Assembly: GCA_028641055.1 (NCBI GenBank)
Contig: CM054061.1
Span: 31,845,019-31,909,018 of the forward strand
Reading direction: 5' to 3'
DNA length: 64,000 bases
Origin: Alopecurus myosuroides
Taxonomy: Eukaryota; Streptophyta; Magnoliopsida; Poales; Poaceae
The first letter of the stretch is position 1; every line of letters begins with the position of its first letter. The notes under the pieces were generated by a model that worked only from the letters and a program-made list of their open reading frames with translations, made no database searches and was not told the DNA's origin. This document shows, piece by piece, positions 24,675 to 36,392 of this stretch. The position numbers and the translations under genes are program-made.

Positions 24675-25962
24675 TGATGGTGCATATCTTGCACTCGTTG
24701 GGAAACCCCAAGAGGAAGGTATGATGAGCACAGCGACAGTTTTCCCACTGAAAGAAACCAAGGTTTAATCGACCAGTAGAAAGAAGGAGCAACTTCAGAA
24801 GGTTGATGCAGCTGACATGGCAGGGAGAACTACCGGTTCAGCAGCAACGTGGAACCTACACAACACTATCAAATCACTTTGCCCCAACGAATCTCACCGG
24901 TTTTGCTGAACACAAAGAGATAAATTTATGGTGTGCAAAACAGTATGAAAACAGCAGCAGCAGTATGAGAGCAGTGGAACAGTGGTTGTATTATCAGTAT
25001 GAAGAAAATGGACCGGGGTCCACAGTTCACTAGTGGTGTCTCTCCGTCAAAGATAAATAACATATGTGGTGAACAAATTACAGCTGGGCAATGGACAGAA
25101 ATGAAGGTTGCACCGTAGTGCATATGCAAGACATTAAGATTACTATTTGATTCATGCGGGCATTACAACAAGATACATAGACCGTCATCCAACTACATCT
25201 ATGACTAAAAATCCACCCTCCGAATATCATCCGAAAAAGCGTTAGTATTAAGCTGTAAGCAACAGATAATCGGAGTAAGCAAAGAGTGTAATATAAACAA
25301 TAACATCATCCTTAGACAAAGCATTGTTGTTTTCTCCCTAATGGCGACATCATATCCTCGATCCGTCACGGTTCTGTCACTCGAGCACAGATGCAAAGGA
25401 GGCACGAACCCACTATTGAGCATAAATACTCCCTCTTGGAGTTACTAGCATCTACTTGGCCAGAGCATCTACTAATAACGGAGAGCATGCAAGATCATAA
25501 ATAACATATGCATGAAGAAAACATGATATATTGATAATCAAAAGACATAGCATTCCTCATTCATCGGATCCTAGCAAACATAATATGTAGCATTACTTAA
25601 AAATGATCTCGATCATGTGAGGCACCTCATGAGATCTAAACATGAGGCATAAAGTGGAGGATACAACCATCTAGCTACTGCTATGGACCTGTAGTCCAGG
25701 GATGAACTACTCACGCATCATTTCGGAGGAGGGCATGGTGGTGTAGACCCCTCTGGTGATGAATTCCCCTCCCGGCAGGGTACCGGGGAGAGCTCCAGAA
25801 TCCTCCCAATCTCGGGATGACGATGATGGCGGCCTCAGGTGTTTTTCGGGACGAAGTGGAATATATTTAGGGTTTACGCCTCGAGGGGAATAAATAGACG
25901 AAAGGGCAAAGGCCGTGGAGGCCTGGGGGACTGGTGTGGTCTCAGACATACGAAGATAGCCA
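24675..25962 (-). mobile_element. 5' LTR of the outer Athila-like element
   Basis: Ends (minus strand) with GATATGCACCATCA at 24675, next to the primer site. The start lies near 25948-25962, where the Harbinger transposase reading frame is interrupted; the exact base is uncertain. A second LTR of this family begins at 63779 (shared CCCCAAGAGGAAGGTATGA, AGAAGGTTGATGCAGCTGA and CAACGTGGAACCTACACAAC). Confidence 0.65.
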
Positions 25963-25964
25963 TC

Positions 25965-26390
25965 CTACGAATCTGCAGGGGCTCCATATGAAAGACATCG
26001 TATTGCAGCCGTGCATTTCTGAAGAGATGAAAATCCTAGAAGCCCGACGTAATCTCTTTTCAGCTCAAAGTAATCGTCATAATCCCGAGAGCCATGCACA
26101 ATTCGCCTAAAGACTTCCATTTTCATCCAAAAACACCAACGAAATTCATGAGATAGGTTTGCCAGCGTGTCCGAGAAATAGTCGTCACACAAAAGTCTGT
26201 GCCCAGTTTCCCTTTGAAGATTCTTGTTCATCATGCACCCTTTCCTTAATCCTCCATGCTTTGCCTCGACTTCCTCGTCGGTCATCACCTCTAACAGAGC
26301 CGCCATGACCATCTCATTCTCGTCGTCGTCTGCAAGGGCAGCCTCCTCACCAATCAATTGACAAAACATGATCTCGTCATCAATATCCAT
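25965..26390 (-). pseudogene. PIF/Harbinger transposase, truncated N-terminal part
   Basis: 141 codons from ATG 26390. It starts with an acidic stretch (MDIDDEIMFCQLIGEEAAL) and continues with motifs typical of plant PIF/Harbinger transposases: GHRLLCDDYFSDT, FRRIVHGSRDYDDYFELKRD, and the helix-turn-helix-like LLGFSSLQKCTAAIRCLSYG. The frame ends at GAPADS, where these proteins normally continue into the DDE catalytic domain. None of the catalytic Asp/Asp/Glu residues is present, so the product cannot transpose. Truncation is caused by the LTR retrotransposon inserted at about 25965. Confidence 0.8.
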
Positions 26391-26918
26391 ACTCTATTGC
26401 ACAAAATACAGTCATTAACTGTGATCTTAAGAAGTTTAACAACGGTTCGTCGACCTATGGAAAACGGCCGAACACCTTAGCTGCGGGGTGGTAGCGAGGA
26501 AGAGGCGGATGAGGTTGAATGACATGCGGCGGCACGCGAAAACGACAGGGAACAACCACAGCGAATCGGCCAACATCGTACGTGCTCGACTCCTACGTAG
26601 AATTCGCGACGACAAGGGTGTCGGTGATGGTGCGAATCGGCAGCGAGAGGAAACATTGGAACGATGGGGGGCAAATCACTATCGGCTGGTGCAGGCTTGT
26701 CTCTATGACGGGTGGCCCCCTCTGTCGGGTGGGGTGAGTGGACGATGTCCGGCGCCCCTAGGCAAGGCCCCCATGTTTAGCGGGTTGGCCGGGGTGCCAA
26801 ACATAAATTTGGCCGGTGGACACCTTTGGGGGTGCCGTTGCGGCGGTTTTTTTTTGGTCTGGACCCCCATTGGGCCTTTAGGGATGGGGGCGTTTGGAGG
26901 GCGCCGGTGGAGATGCTC
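25965..26918 (-). mobile_element. PIF/Harbinger transposon, 5' part
   Basis: The right end carries the inverted-repeat start GAGCATCTCCACCGGCGC (minus strand from 26918), followed outside by TAA (26919-26921), the 3-bp target preference of PIF/Harbinger. It encodes the N-terminal part of the transposase and stops where the Athila LTR begins. The other half and the second terminal repeat were not found in the window. Confidence 0.7.
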
Positions 26919-26921
26919 TAA

Positions 26922-28918
26922 CTCTATAATGTATGTTTGTGCAAGTAGAATTACAAATGGTGTTTACTGAATCAGGATTAGCAGCGTTGTTAGAATCGAG
27001 ATACATGAACAATTACTCTATTATGTATGTTTATGTGTTTGTTTGACTCGTTGGTTCATCTTGATCAAGACAAGTTACTAGATTGGTTGATGCGTTTATC
27101 CACAAAAAGTCCACGGAAGTATCTCTAGAGGAAATGTGTACACTTGTTGTCACTTCTGTAATATTAGAGAGAATCACATTTATAGGTTCTAGACAAATTA
27201 CGAAATGAATCATGCACATGGTTCTATATCACAAACTAATGTATTTTCTTGAAACTTAGTAGCAAATGATTTTCGCTAAGTGAGTTCCATATGCCAAAAA
27301 CTTAATCCCGCACGACTCGAGCGGAAGGACACCAAGTTTTGAGTTTTATTGGGGAAAGTTTGAAGTTAAATTTCATCGGCCACTAGATTGAGTCGGTTTG
27401 AACTAAGGATTTGAAATGAGAACAACCCAAAGTGTCTTCACTGTGATTATAATGCCGGAAAAGTCTAAATTTATACTAGAAAAAATTGATGGAGGGGTTA
27501 ATCTGTTGGGTGGCCTGATCTTCACGTATCGACCAAGAACACAAAGAATGAACGATGAACACGAGTAAGGGTATTACCTCTACGAGGGTCCCGGACCTGG
27601 GTAAATTGTGCCCCTGTTAGCCGTCAAGTCCACCGGCGCCTAATTCGTTTCTCTACTCGAAACCCTACCGGCTCATCCGAGAGATTTGTTGGTATGAGTC
27701 ATCGACAATCGCAGTTCCATTACACTTTCTAGATTATACCCAGACATCAGAGGTTATGATGCATAGTTACGGCAAGAAGGTTGATGACATCCAAAGTATA
27801 ACTTTCGGTCGTGCGGTTACTAGATATTCTCATAGTATAGGAATAATAGTCATTGACAACTTCATATATACTTTGCTAAATACATTACAATTGTTTATTC
27901 TCTTTTAGCAAGATCATATACTTGGGTCGGTTCAGTACTATTGTTACCCTAACAATAAACTATGTTTTGCTAGACTTTTAACCAAGTCCATGGTCTAGAA
28001 AATGTGATCATCTCACAAACCATAAACTAATCTTAGAGAGAAGATTAGGGACTCTTGTTTGCTTATGTCTTCACACCCGCACACAGATTTTCTTTTGAAA
28101 ACTTTTTTTAAAGTGCTATGGCGGTTATAGCATGATGACATAAACTTAATTTTAAACTTGGAGATAGAATAACAACTGGATATTATTTTCTCTGGGGAAT
28201 ATATCCAGCATTATACACTCCTAACTAATTGAGACTAATTACAAAAAAAATGAAATACTAAGACAACATTATTAAAACAGGCAATCTATCATGAAAACAT
28301 AACACAAGATCATATGGATAAACATCTGTAAAAAATAAAGACAAATAGAATGCATACCATCTTTCTTATCACGACCACTTTATCACATATTTCCTTGTCA
28401 CTTGCACAAGTGAATGATACTAATATAATAATATATTGTAAGCAGCACCGTGGACGTGAGCTGAACTCTGCAAGCAACTATACAAAAGAAGAAGAGAAAA
28501 TATTTTGTTTTTTCGTTATTAAAGAAAGAAAAGAGAAATATTTTTAGTTTTTTTTTAGTTTTACCAAGAGAGACTAAAAGCACGAGAGCACTTAAACAAT
28601 AAGCATAAAATGATAAACCAAAAAAGAGAGAAACGAAGAAAATAGGAACTAGATAAGCAAATAGCAAAAGGAGATATTTTGTTTATGTTGTTTTTAAGAG
28701 AAATCAGCAAAAAAAACTTCGAGTATATAACACAAAAAGAACGAACGAAGCAAACTCCTGGACTTTGATTGAACACTTGATAGACCCTCTCGCAAAATGA
28801 AGGAAAACCTGAACTGCTTTCCCCTACCCCCGCCAACCAATTTTTGCACAACAAAACATTCTCATGGCCAGAGTACGAGGTTCTCTTATGTTTTATGGAT
28901 CGAAAAAGCTAAATTAAC
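26922..28918. other. Unclassified intergenic DNA
   Basis: About 2 kb of mostly AT-rich sequence with short frames only. It contains A/T-rich tracts (28480-28700). No inverted repeats, primer sites or recognisable protein remnants were seen. Confidence 0.4.
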
Positions 28919-29170
28919 CTACTGTAGCATGACACAATTTCGTGCATACATAACTTCTACAATTGAGCGGATGAAGATGCATGTGGCGGCAGAGGTAGTA
29001 GTGCTCCGTCTCCGGCGGGCGCGGAAGTCCGTCCACGGGCGAAGCACGAAATCTCGGTTGCTTAAGTAGCTGCCTGCGGCGAGGCTTTCTTCTTCCCCCA
29101 GCTCCGCTTGAAACCTCCTCCACCACCACCACAAGGGCTCAGTCCCAGGTCCGCTTCCGGAGCCGGCCAT
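28919..29170 (-). CDS. Doubtful small ORF with TATA-like upstream sequence
   Basis: 83 codons from an ATG in good context (AAAATGGC) with a TTTATAAAA box about 35-40 bases upstream on the minus strand. The N terminus contains a run of four Trp (PLWWWWRRF) followed by Arg-rich sequence. I recognise no domain, and the overlapping frames are equally open, so this could be a gene start fragment, part of a TE leader, or chance. Confidence 0.18.
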   Translation of the reverse strand: MAGSGSGPGTEPLWWWWRRFQAELGEEESLAAGSYLSNRDFVLRPWTDFRARRRRSTTTSAATCIFIRSIVEVMYARNCVMLQ

Positions 29171-30069
29171 TTTCGAGTGGAGAGGACGAAGAAGAGAATG
29201 GAGTTTTTATAAATTATAGCAACAAATAAGCGATGAACAGAGATTGACACAAGGGGCACGAGATTTTCAACGTGGAAAACCCTTCCAACGAGGAAGATAC
29301 AAAACCACGTGCGCTAGCTAGCAGAACTTCACTATATCGGGTACGGTTACAAACGACGGGTTACATGAGATACATAAAGGGGTACAACCCTATACATGGT
29401 AGAAATCAGATCCAATTCGGTTACAACTCGTACCGTACCGTCCCCGCACCCCGTTCGTGCGGGCCACATCAGGGTGGGCAATGTGATGGGCCAACTTCAA
29501 ACTCCGTGACGCTCCACCCTACTCGTCAGAGGTTCGGCCGTTTCTTAGTATAACTGAATTTGGATCACACCAAAATAACAAGAGTGAGGGATCAACTGAG
29601 AGTGGAGCTAAGGTTTGCTCCGAAATGTGTAGTAAGGGTATATATATATGAGGTCGGGGTGGACCAAATCCGTCATGGCGGGCTATCCGGGCGCATCCGG
29701 ACGAGCCCAAACCCTCCCCACAAATTGGTTGGGTTTGGGAATTGCCGGCTTACCCGAACGTTTGGACTAACTTTGGAGAGAACGGTTGGTGAGTGTTTTT
29801 AGCCTTGGTGGTGCTCGGACTGTCGGTCGGGACGTTTGGAAGATATTTGAGGTCTTTAGTTAGAGATGCTCTGAGTTAGTTAAAAGGCATGACTCACATT
29901 TTGTTGACGATCTCAGACGGCCTTTTGGAAAACCGAAGACAAAGTGAGGCCATGTATGAAAACGGTAAAAACAGCTGCAGAAAAGCAAACACGTTCTTAT
30001 TTAACCATGGCGGAAATTTTATATGGGACGTGCTCGCTCCGTGCACGAATAAGTAAAATTTGACTATGC
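29171..30069. other. Unclassified; possible degraded LTR at about 29230-29520
   Basis: 29255-29290 (GAGATTTTCAACGTGGAAAA, then CCCTTCCAACGAGG) resembles the ends of some Triticeae Copia LTRs, and 29500-29520 reads as a possible other end, but I could not define TG/CA ends or a target duplication. The rest (29520-30069) holds nothing I recognise. Confidence 0.3.
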
Positions 30070-30071
30070 TA

Positions 30072-30244
30072 CTCCCTCTCCATTAAAATGTAGTAAGACA
30101 AAAACAAGTCTAAACACATTTTGTGTAGGAAAAAACTAAAACATTTTACAATTTTATACGGTTGGAGTAGTATATTTTTCAATACTACTAAAGTTTTAAT
30201 AAATTTAACCCAGGAAAAAGAAAACGTCTTATGGACGGAGGGAG
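30072..30244. mobile_element. Stowaway-like MITE
   Basis: Begins TA|CTCCCTCTCC and ends ATGGACGGAGGGAG|TG. The terminal repeats are the CTCCCTCCGTCC type of Tc1/mariner Stowaway MITEs. The right target dinucleotide is TG rather than TA, probably a later mutation. Confidence 0.55.
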
Positions 30245-30245
30245 T

Positions 30246-31181
30246 GGATTGTTTTCTCAGGGTTTGGATTGCCACGTGCTTCTAGATTAACGAGTGCTCC
30301 GCAGCTCGAGGAATGTCCTGATCCGAGCAGCACAACGCGACACATTCCCGTGTCCAAATGAAGCTAGGAGGCTAGCTGTGCCATACTGCCATTTCCCGTT
30401 CAGTGACTCGTGGGCCCCAAGCACCGGGGACACGCAGCTTCAGCTGTATCGATCCGCTCCGTATAATGAAGAGGCAAAATGGAGTGTGAGCGGCACAGAT
30501 ATGTACGTTGCTGCCCACCTTGTCGCGTGCACGCCAGAGGAGGAGGGGCCGTTCGTCGTGCACACGTGCTCATCCGCCACCACATGCACATCTCAGATGG
30601 CCCTCCTACGGCGGTGTGAAGGCAGAGAGTACAAGCAAGGTATCGAATAATTGACCAAGTGAAGGATTAGACTATTTACTTGTTGTTAATTTGTCTAGCT
30701 TCGTCGATAAGATATTAATTTGTTGTTCACTTGTGCTTTGTCGACAAGATAAGATGGATGGACAGATGCATGATCCGTGATGTGTCCCGGAATATCCTAT
30801 CGCACACGGCACACCAGTGAATTAACAAGGGAAACAGTCACGATCGAGTGTGATGTTACACTATCAAAAACATACAGTACATTTTTGTTTCATGGGATAA
30901 AGGCTAGGGAAGTCAACTCGTACTGTAGATGTTTTCCATGTGTCTTTCGTACCCTACTATGTGTCGGTCCAGCTGTTGTTCTTTTTTAATTGATTGTCAG
31001 TTGCTTACAAAATTTAAGAAATCATGTCCATAAAACAATTAAACACATATACTCGTTGCCAAAGTTGAACTCTTGAAAGTGTGCCATAATGCATATCTTA
31101 TACAAAGTGAGGTCAGATTAGTGGCGCACCGCCACGGCCAGTATTGTTCAACGAATTTCTGAAATTTCGGTGTGTATCGAC
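30246..31181. repeat. Old segmental repeat, copy 1 (block X3)
   Basis: The core at about 30625-31005 matches 52925-53537, 56960-57619 and 60000-60315: ACAAGCAAGG(C/T)ATC(A/G)AATA, GACAAGATA, a GTCAACTTGT-like block, CCATGTGTC, and GTCGGTCCAGCT. No protein is recognisable. It ends where the Copia element inserts (31182). Confidence 0.7.
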
Positions 31182-31377
31182 TATAAAAGTTTAGAACGAA
31201 TCTACTCAGCGTGTCTACAACGGCAGCGAGTCCCACATATATATAGTAGTGCAATGCGGCACAAGCGTACAGTTACAATTCGAGTCTGAGTAGGACTCCT
31301 AGCAATAGTCTAAGTAGGACTCCTAACAATCATCGGTTCCTAGCTATCAACCGAACACAATAATTCTACTTCTAACA
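31182..31377 (-). repeat. Copia 3' LTR
   Basis: 196 bp. On the minus strand it starts TGTTAGAAGTAG and ends AACTTTTATA, an atypical end lacking the usual CA. Preceded by the polypurine tract GATTAAGGGAGGG (31378-31390). Confidence 0.9.
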
Positions 31378-31388
31378 CCCTCCCTTAA

Positions 31389-32321
31389 TCACAACTTAGA
31401 CAAGTTGAGATTATGCTTGAACTCTTCAAAACTGTGAGTTGAAAGTGGTTTAGTGAAACCATCTGCAACTTGATCCTTCGAGGGTATAAACCGTATTTCC
31501 AATTGCTTACGCAAAACTCTTTCTCTGACAAAGTGAAAGTCAATCTCAATATGTTTTGCTCTAGCATGAAACACTGGGTTTGCTGAAAAATATGTCGCTC
31601 CAAGATTATCACACCATAAACGAGGTGTTTGCTTTGTCTTCACTCCTAGCTCCTCAAGAAGAGACTGTACCCAGATGATCTCAGCTGTGGCATTGGCAAC
31701 TGATTTATACTCAGCTTCAGTGCTTGATCTAGAGACTGTGGCTTGTTTCTTTGCACTCCATGAAATAAGATTAGGTCCAAAGAAGATTGCAAATCCACCA
31801 GTGGACCTACGATCATCCAAACAGCCTGCCCAATCTGCATCTGAAAAACCACTAACCAAAGTTGAGCTTGATTTCCGGAAAGTCAAGCCAACACTCAATG
31901 TATTTTTGGTATATCTCAAAATACGCTTAGCTGCAGTCCAATGTGATGTGGTTGGAGCATGAAGATATTGACATACTTTGTTAACTGCATAAGAAATATC
32001 TGGCCTTGTGAGAGTTAAATATTGCAATGCTCCAACTAGACTTCTATACTTGGTACTATCATCAGAACCAAGTAATCTCCCTTCATTAGCTGTAAGTTTT
32101 TCTGAAGAAGACAAGGGAGTAGGGCATGGCTTGCAATTTGTCATACCAACTCTCACAAGTATCTCTTGAGCATATTTAGCTTGATTTAGTACAAGTCCAT
32201 CATTTACCTTCTTTACTTCAATTCCCAAGAAATAATGAAGCTCACCAAGATCCTTGAGAGCAAATTCCTTTACCCATATCAAGCAAAAGTGCATCAGTTG
32301 CAGCCTTAGAGGAGCTAGCAA
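31389..32321 (-). pseudogene. Copia RT C-terminus and RNase H
   Basis: Shifted by one base relative to the upstream frame (extra A at about 32260). It contains [15 protein letters not shown], the conserved connection between RT and RNase H, then [64 protein letters not shown] and [14 protein letters not shown], the standard Copia RNase H and C-terminal motifs. It ends 12 bases before the 3' LTR. Confidence 0.88.
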
Positions 32322-33456
32322 CTATAATATCATCAACATAGATTAGCATGAAGATAGTAACATTGGACTTGCAATAGATAAATAATGATGTGTCAGATTT
32401 TGAAGAAACAAACCCCAGACTGATCAATTGAGAACTTAATCGAGAATACCATGCTCGAGGTGCTTGCTTCAAACCATATAATGCTTTATCCAATTTGCAC
32501 ACATAATTTGGCTTATTTTTATCCTCATATCCTGGCGGTTGTTTCATATAGACCTCCTCTTCCAGAACACCATGTAAAAACGTGTTCTTAACATCCAATT
32601 GTCTCAAACTCCAACCCCTAGAGACAGCAATAGCCAAAACAAGACGAACAGTAGCAATTTTAACAACTGGACTAAACGTGTCCTCATAATCTATACCATA
32701 CCGTTGTTTGAATCCTTTTGCAACCAATCTGGCCTTGTATCTATCAATTGAGCCATCTGCCTTCTTTTTAATTCTATAAACCCATCTGCAATCAATAATA
32801 TTAGTTCCATACCGCTGAGGAACCAAATGCCAGGTTTTATTTTTGATAAGAGCATTGTACTCCTCATCCATCGCATTCCTCCAATCATCCTTTGATAATG
32901 CATCTGCTAGATCAATAGGTTCATCTGATTCACAATTTAGGCACCAACGTACCGTACCATCCTTGAAATCCCGAGGTTTAAAAATCCCTCTAGAAGAACG
33001 TGTAGAAACTCGGGTAATGGCTGTCTCAGGCTGAGCTACACGCTCCTCTTCCGCAGAGGATCCAGTGTCCTGTGTGCTGCTGCCAGCTGTACCGTCTGAG
33101 CCGTCATTTTTCGTCGCAGGCGATCCTGTGTGCGATGGTGTGGCTGGTGACGAAGTTGATCCAGCCACAGAAGATCCAGCAAGTGACCCGACCGGAGAGG
33201 ACAGCTGGGACCTGCGCGCTGTCGGCGCTGTCGCTGTCGGGGAGGAAGCGCGTGACGCTGATTCCTCTGCGCGATCCGAGGCGGATCCGCCTGGTACTGA
33301 CGGGAACGATCCCGGGGAGGATCCCGAGGATCCCAAGGAAGATGCTGTCTGAGAATCTGCTTCGTGTCTTGTTCCTGTAGTACTTTCTGAATGAGTATTT
33401 TCTGTATTGTTTTGAGCACTATTTTCTTCACCGAAAATTTCCAGATTCGTACCCTG
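32242..33456 (-). pseudogene. Copia reverse transcriptase domain
   Basis: In frame with the upstream gag-integrase segment, after the TAG at 33457-33459. RT motifs appear in order: [51 protein letters not shown] (the usual form is LDVKNAFLHG), [23 protein letters not shown] and the catalytic [11 protein letters not shown]. The frame is lost after the YVDD box by the one-base insertion. An Ala/Ser/Gly-rich low-complexity linker precedes RT (33080-33330), as is common between integrase and RT in Copia. Confidence 0.9.
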
Positions 33457-34089
33457 CTATAAAATCTCAGGAAATACATTAGTGGCATTGGTATTAGTAG
33501 GATTAGACAAAGTTGAATTTTCAATAGTTTCGCCCCCATGCTCAAAATTTTGAAGAGATGAATCAAGCAAAAGAATTTCACGACGCAATAAAGCACCGGC
33601 ATTGGGATGAAGTTCTTTGAACGGAAAAACAGATTCGTCAAAAACAACATCTCGAGACACATAGACACGCCCGGAAGAAACGTCAAGGCATTTAACTCCT
33701 TTATGCATTGGACTGTAGCCCAAAAAGACACATCTTTTGGAGCGAAAAGCAAGCTTACGGGTATTATATGGATGAAGATTAGGCCAACACGCACATCCAA
33801 AAACTCGAAGAGAAGAATAATTTGGAGGTGCACCTAAAAGACGATGAACAGGCGTGTCATTTTTAATAACTTTACTTGGAAGAATATTGATGAGATGTGT
33901 GGCTGTGAGAAAGGCTTCATCCCAAAATTTAAGAGGCATAGAGGCATGAGCAAGAAGAGACAACCCTACTTCAACAATATGTCGATGTTTTCTTTCAGCA
34001 GCACCATTCTGCTGATGTGCATGAGGACACGAGATATGATGGGCAATGCCTTGAGTTTGAAAGAACGAATTTAACTTAACATACTCTCC
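33457..34089 (-). pseudogene. Copia integrase C-terminal part
   Basis: Continues the same frame after the TGA at 34090-34092. It contains SLLAHASMPLKFWDEAFLTA, TPVHRLLG, LRVFGCACWPN and the GYSPMHKGVKCLD region of the integrase C-terminal GKGY-like domain (FRSKRCVFLGYSP). It ends in a TAG (33457-33459) just before the variable linker. Confidence 0.85.
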
Positions 34090-35913
34090 TCACCAATTTG
34101 ATTGAATTGTGAGAATTTTTCGATCAAATTTCCTTTCAACAAGTTTTTGGAAATCGATAAAGGCTTGGTAAACATCAGACTTTTTCTTGAGAAGATAAAT
34201 CCATGTGAACTTTCTATAGTCATCAATAAAACTTACATAATAATTATGACGTCCAACAGAAGTAGGAGCAGGACCCCACACATCAGTAAAAATTAACTGA
34301 AGAGGAGCCATAGACACACTATGAGACACTGGATAGGGAAGTTGATGACTTTTTGCTCTTTGACACGAATCACAAATAGACTCTATACTAGACTCTCTAA
34401 GAAGAGGGAGTTTATTCTTGCTAATAATTTGCATTACAATTTGAGAAGATGGATGACCCAGACGACTATGCCACTTTGCTTGAGATGGCTTGGTGACAAG
34501 AAAAGCATGCTTCTGATGATTTGATTCAACCATAGATGATATGAAAGGATAGAGACCATCTACACATCGTCCTCTATGCAGAATTTGTTTCGTGACCTGA
34601 TCCTTTATCAAGAAAAAATTTGGATGAAATTCAAGAAAAACATTGTTATCAAGGGTGAATCGATGGACAGATAAAAGACTTTTCGAAGCACTAGGAACAT
34701 GCAAGATATCTTTAAGAGAGAAATTTTGAGCATGATTACGAAGTATTGAATTACCAACATGTCTAATAACCATACCTTGTCCACTGGCTGTATTCACCTT
34801 GTCATGTCCATTGTATCGATCACGAATTGCAAGTTTATTGAGTTCTCCCGTAATGTGATGTGTGGCACCCGTATCACAACACCAATTCGTGTCTATGCCA
34901 TGTGCATATGGTTCCTTGAAAACATCATCACCATTGCTATCTTCTTGAAATCTGTGCCAACAATCCTTAGCCAAGTGACCTTCCCGATTAAATATTTGAC
35001 AAGTAGCATCAACCCAAGGAGAGGTGCGACGCCTGCCTCGACCACGTCCACGTCCTGTAGTCCTACGGCCTCCTCCTCGACTGAAATTATTCCGGGAATA
35101 GTCATGTTGAGCATAGTTGTCACGGTGCCTGTCTTCTCTACCATCCTGTCGCCTATCACGTCCATCTTGTTGGTGATCATCACGTGGCCCAAAGTTGCGC
35201 CTGTATCCTCCTTGATTGCGAGCTCGCGCTGCTGCATTGGCCGAGGTTTCAAAACCCGAGTTGTTCTGAGATCCAAGCATCTCCTGCCTCTGATCGTATG
35301 ACTGAATTTGAGAGAAAATCTCGGCCATTGTGAGAGAGGATTTGACAACTCCAAGTGCGGCCACAATGGCATCGTAGTCATGTCCAAGACCAGCCAATAT
35401 GAATGGCACTAATTCTTCTTCCTCCATAGGTTTGTCGGCCGCAGCAAGATCATCAGCCAAACTTTGCATCTTGGCGAAAAACGCCTCTGTTGTCATGTTG
35501 TTCTTCTTAGTATTTGCCAGTACAATCCTCAGATTCGTGACCCGGGACCTGTTTTGCGAGGCAAACATCTCTTCTACTACTTTCCAAACTTCAGAAGCAT
35601 GTTCCAATCGAATAACATGCATCAATATTTCTCTCGAGAGCGAGTTAACCAGGAAACTCAACACCTGCTGATCTCGAGAAACCCATACTGCATATTCTGG
35701 ATTAATAGTCATGATCGGATCCTTGTCCTTCTCCGGATTGGCAGTAGCTATTTTCATCGGAGGTGCAACTTCAGATCCATCGAGGAAGCCAGTCAACATG
35801 GCACCCCGAATTGCGGGAAGTACCTGTGCCTTCCATATGGGATAATTGGTTCTCGTCAATTTCTCTGACGGAGGTGATCCAAGGTTCGGTGCAGCGTTCG
35901 ATCCTGACGCCAT
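34090..35913 (-). pseudogene. gag: Copia gag, protease and integrase N-terminal part
   Basis: The likely start is ATG 35913 (MASGSNAAPNLGSPPSEKL) rather than the upstream ATG at 35946. Domains: gag (NYPIWKAQVLPAIRGAML; VWKVVEEMFASQNRSRV), an RNA-binding zinc knuckle CQIFNREGHLAKDC in which the second Cys is replaced by Phe, protease active site CCDTGATHHITG, integrase zinc finger (WHSRLGHPS with CDSCQRAKSHQLPY), and the first catalytic Asp in LIFTDVWGPAPTS. An in-frame TGA (34090-34092) falls at the conserved QSDWGGEY-like position. Confidence 0.9.
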
Positions 35914-35977
35914 CGCTGCTTCTTGCTCGAACCAATTGGGGATCAATCGATAGCTCTAATTGCTAGTTAGAAGAGGT

Positions 35978-35990
35978 GGCTCTGATACCA
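35978..35990 (-). other. Copia primer binding site (initiator tRNA-Met)
   Basis: TGGTATCAGAGCC on the minus strand, directly adjoining the 5' LTR at 35991. Confidence 0.92.
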
Positions 35991-36186
35991 TATAAAAGTT
36001 TAGAACGAATCTACTCGGCGTGCCTACAACGGCAGCGAGTCCCACATATATATAGTAATGCAATGCGGCACAAGCGTACAGTTACAATTCGAGTCTGAGT
36101 AGGACTCCTAGCAATAATCTAAGTAGGACTCCTAACAATCATCGGTTCCTAGCTATCAACCGAACACAATAATTCTACTTCTAACA
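35991..36186 (-). repeat. Copia 5' LTR
   Basis: 196 bp, identical to the 3' LTR except at four positions. Contains a TATATATA stretch as a candidate promoter. Confidence 0.9.
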
Positions 36187-36392
36187 CCGACATCTATTAT
36201 TTTACCAAAAGTTTAGGATAATAGACGGTCAAAATTCCAGTTATTTGATTTCTGACTGAAATAAATCCAAAATAAAGTCTAGAAATCCAAAATTTCAGGA
36301 ATTCTAGTGGGTCCTGAAATTTCTTTCTTTCCAAACATTGTTTTTTCCTACTGCTAAACATTACGGAACGATCGGATGAGGCGTTGTTTCTA

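Larger units (their letters stand above)
31182..36186 (-). mobile_element. Complete Ty1/Copia retrotransposon (5.0 kb)
   Basis: Two 196-bp LTRs (31182-31377 and 35991-36186), primer site, one long gag-protease-integrase-RT-RNase H frame in Copia order, and a polypurine tract. Flanking 5-bp repeats TCGAC (31177-31181) and CCGAC (36187-36191) match at 4 of 5. The two LTRs differ at four positions by my count (about 2%), suggesting insertion somewhat under one million years ago. Two in-frame stops and one frameshift break the polyprotein. Confidence 0.93.

Noticed and set aside
29864..29880. GAGATGCTC as the end of a Harbinger element
   Set aside because: No matching left terminus with TAA or TTA duplication was found nearby.
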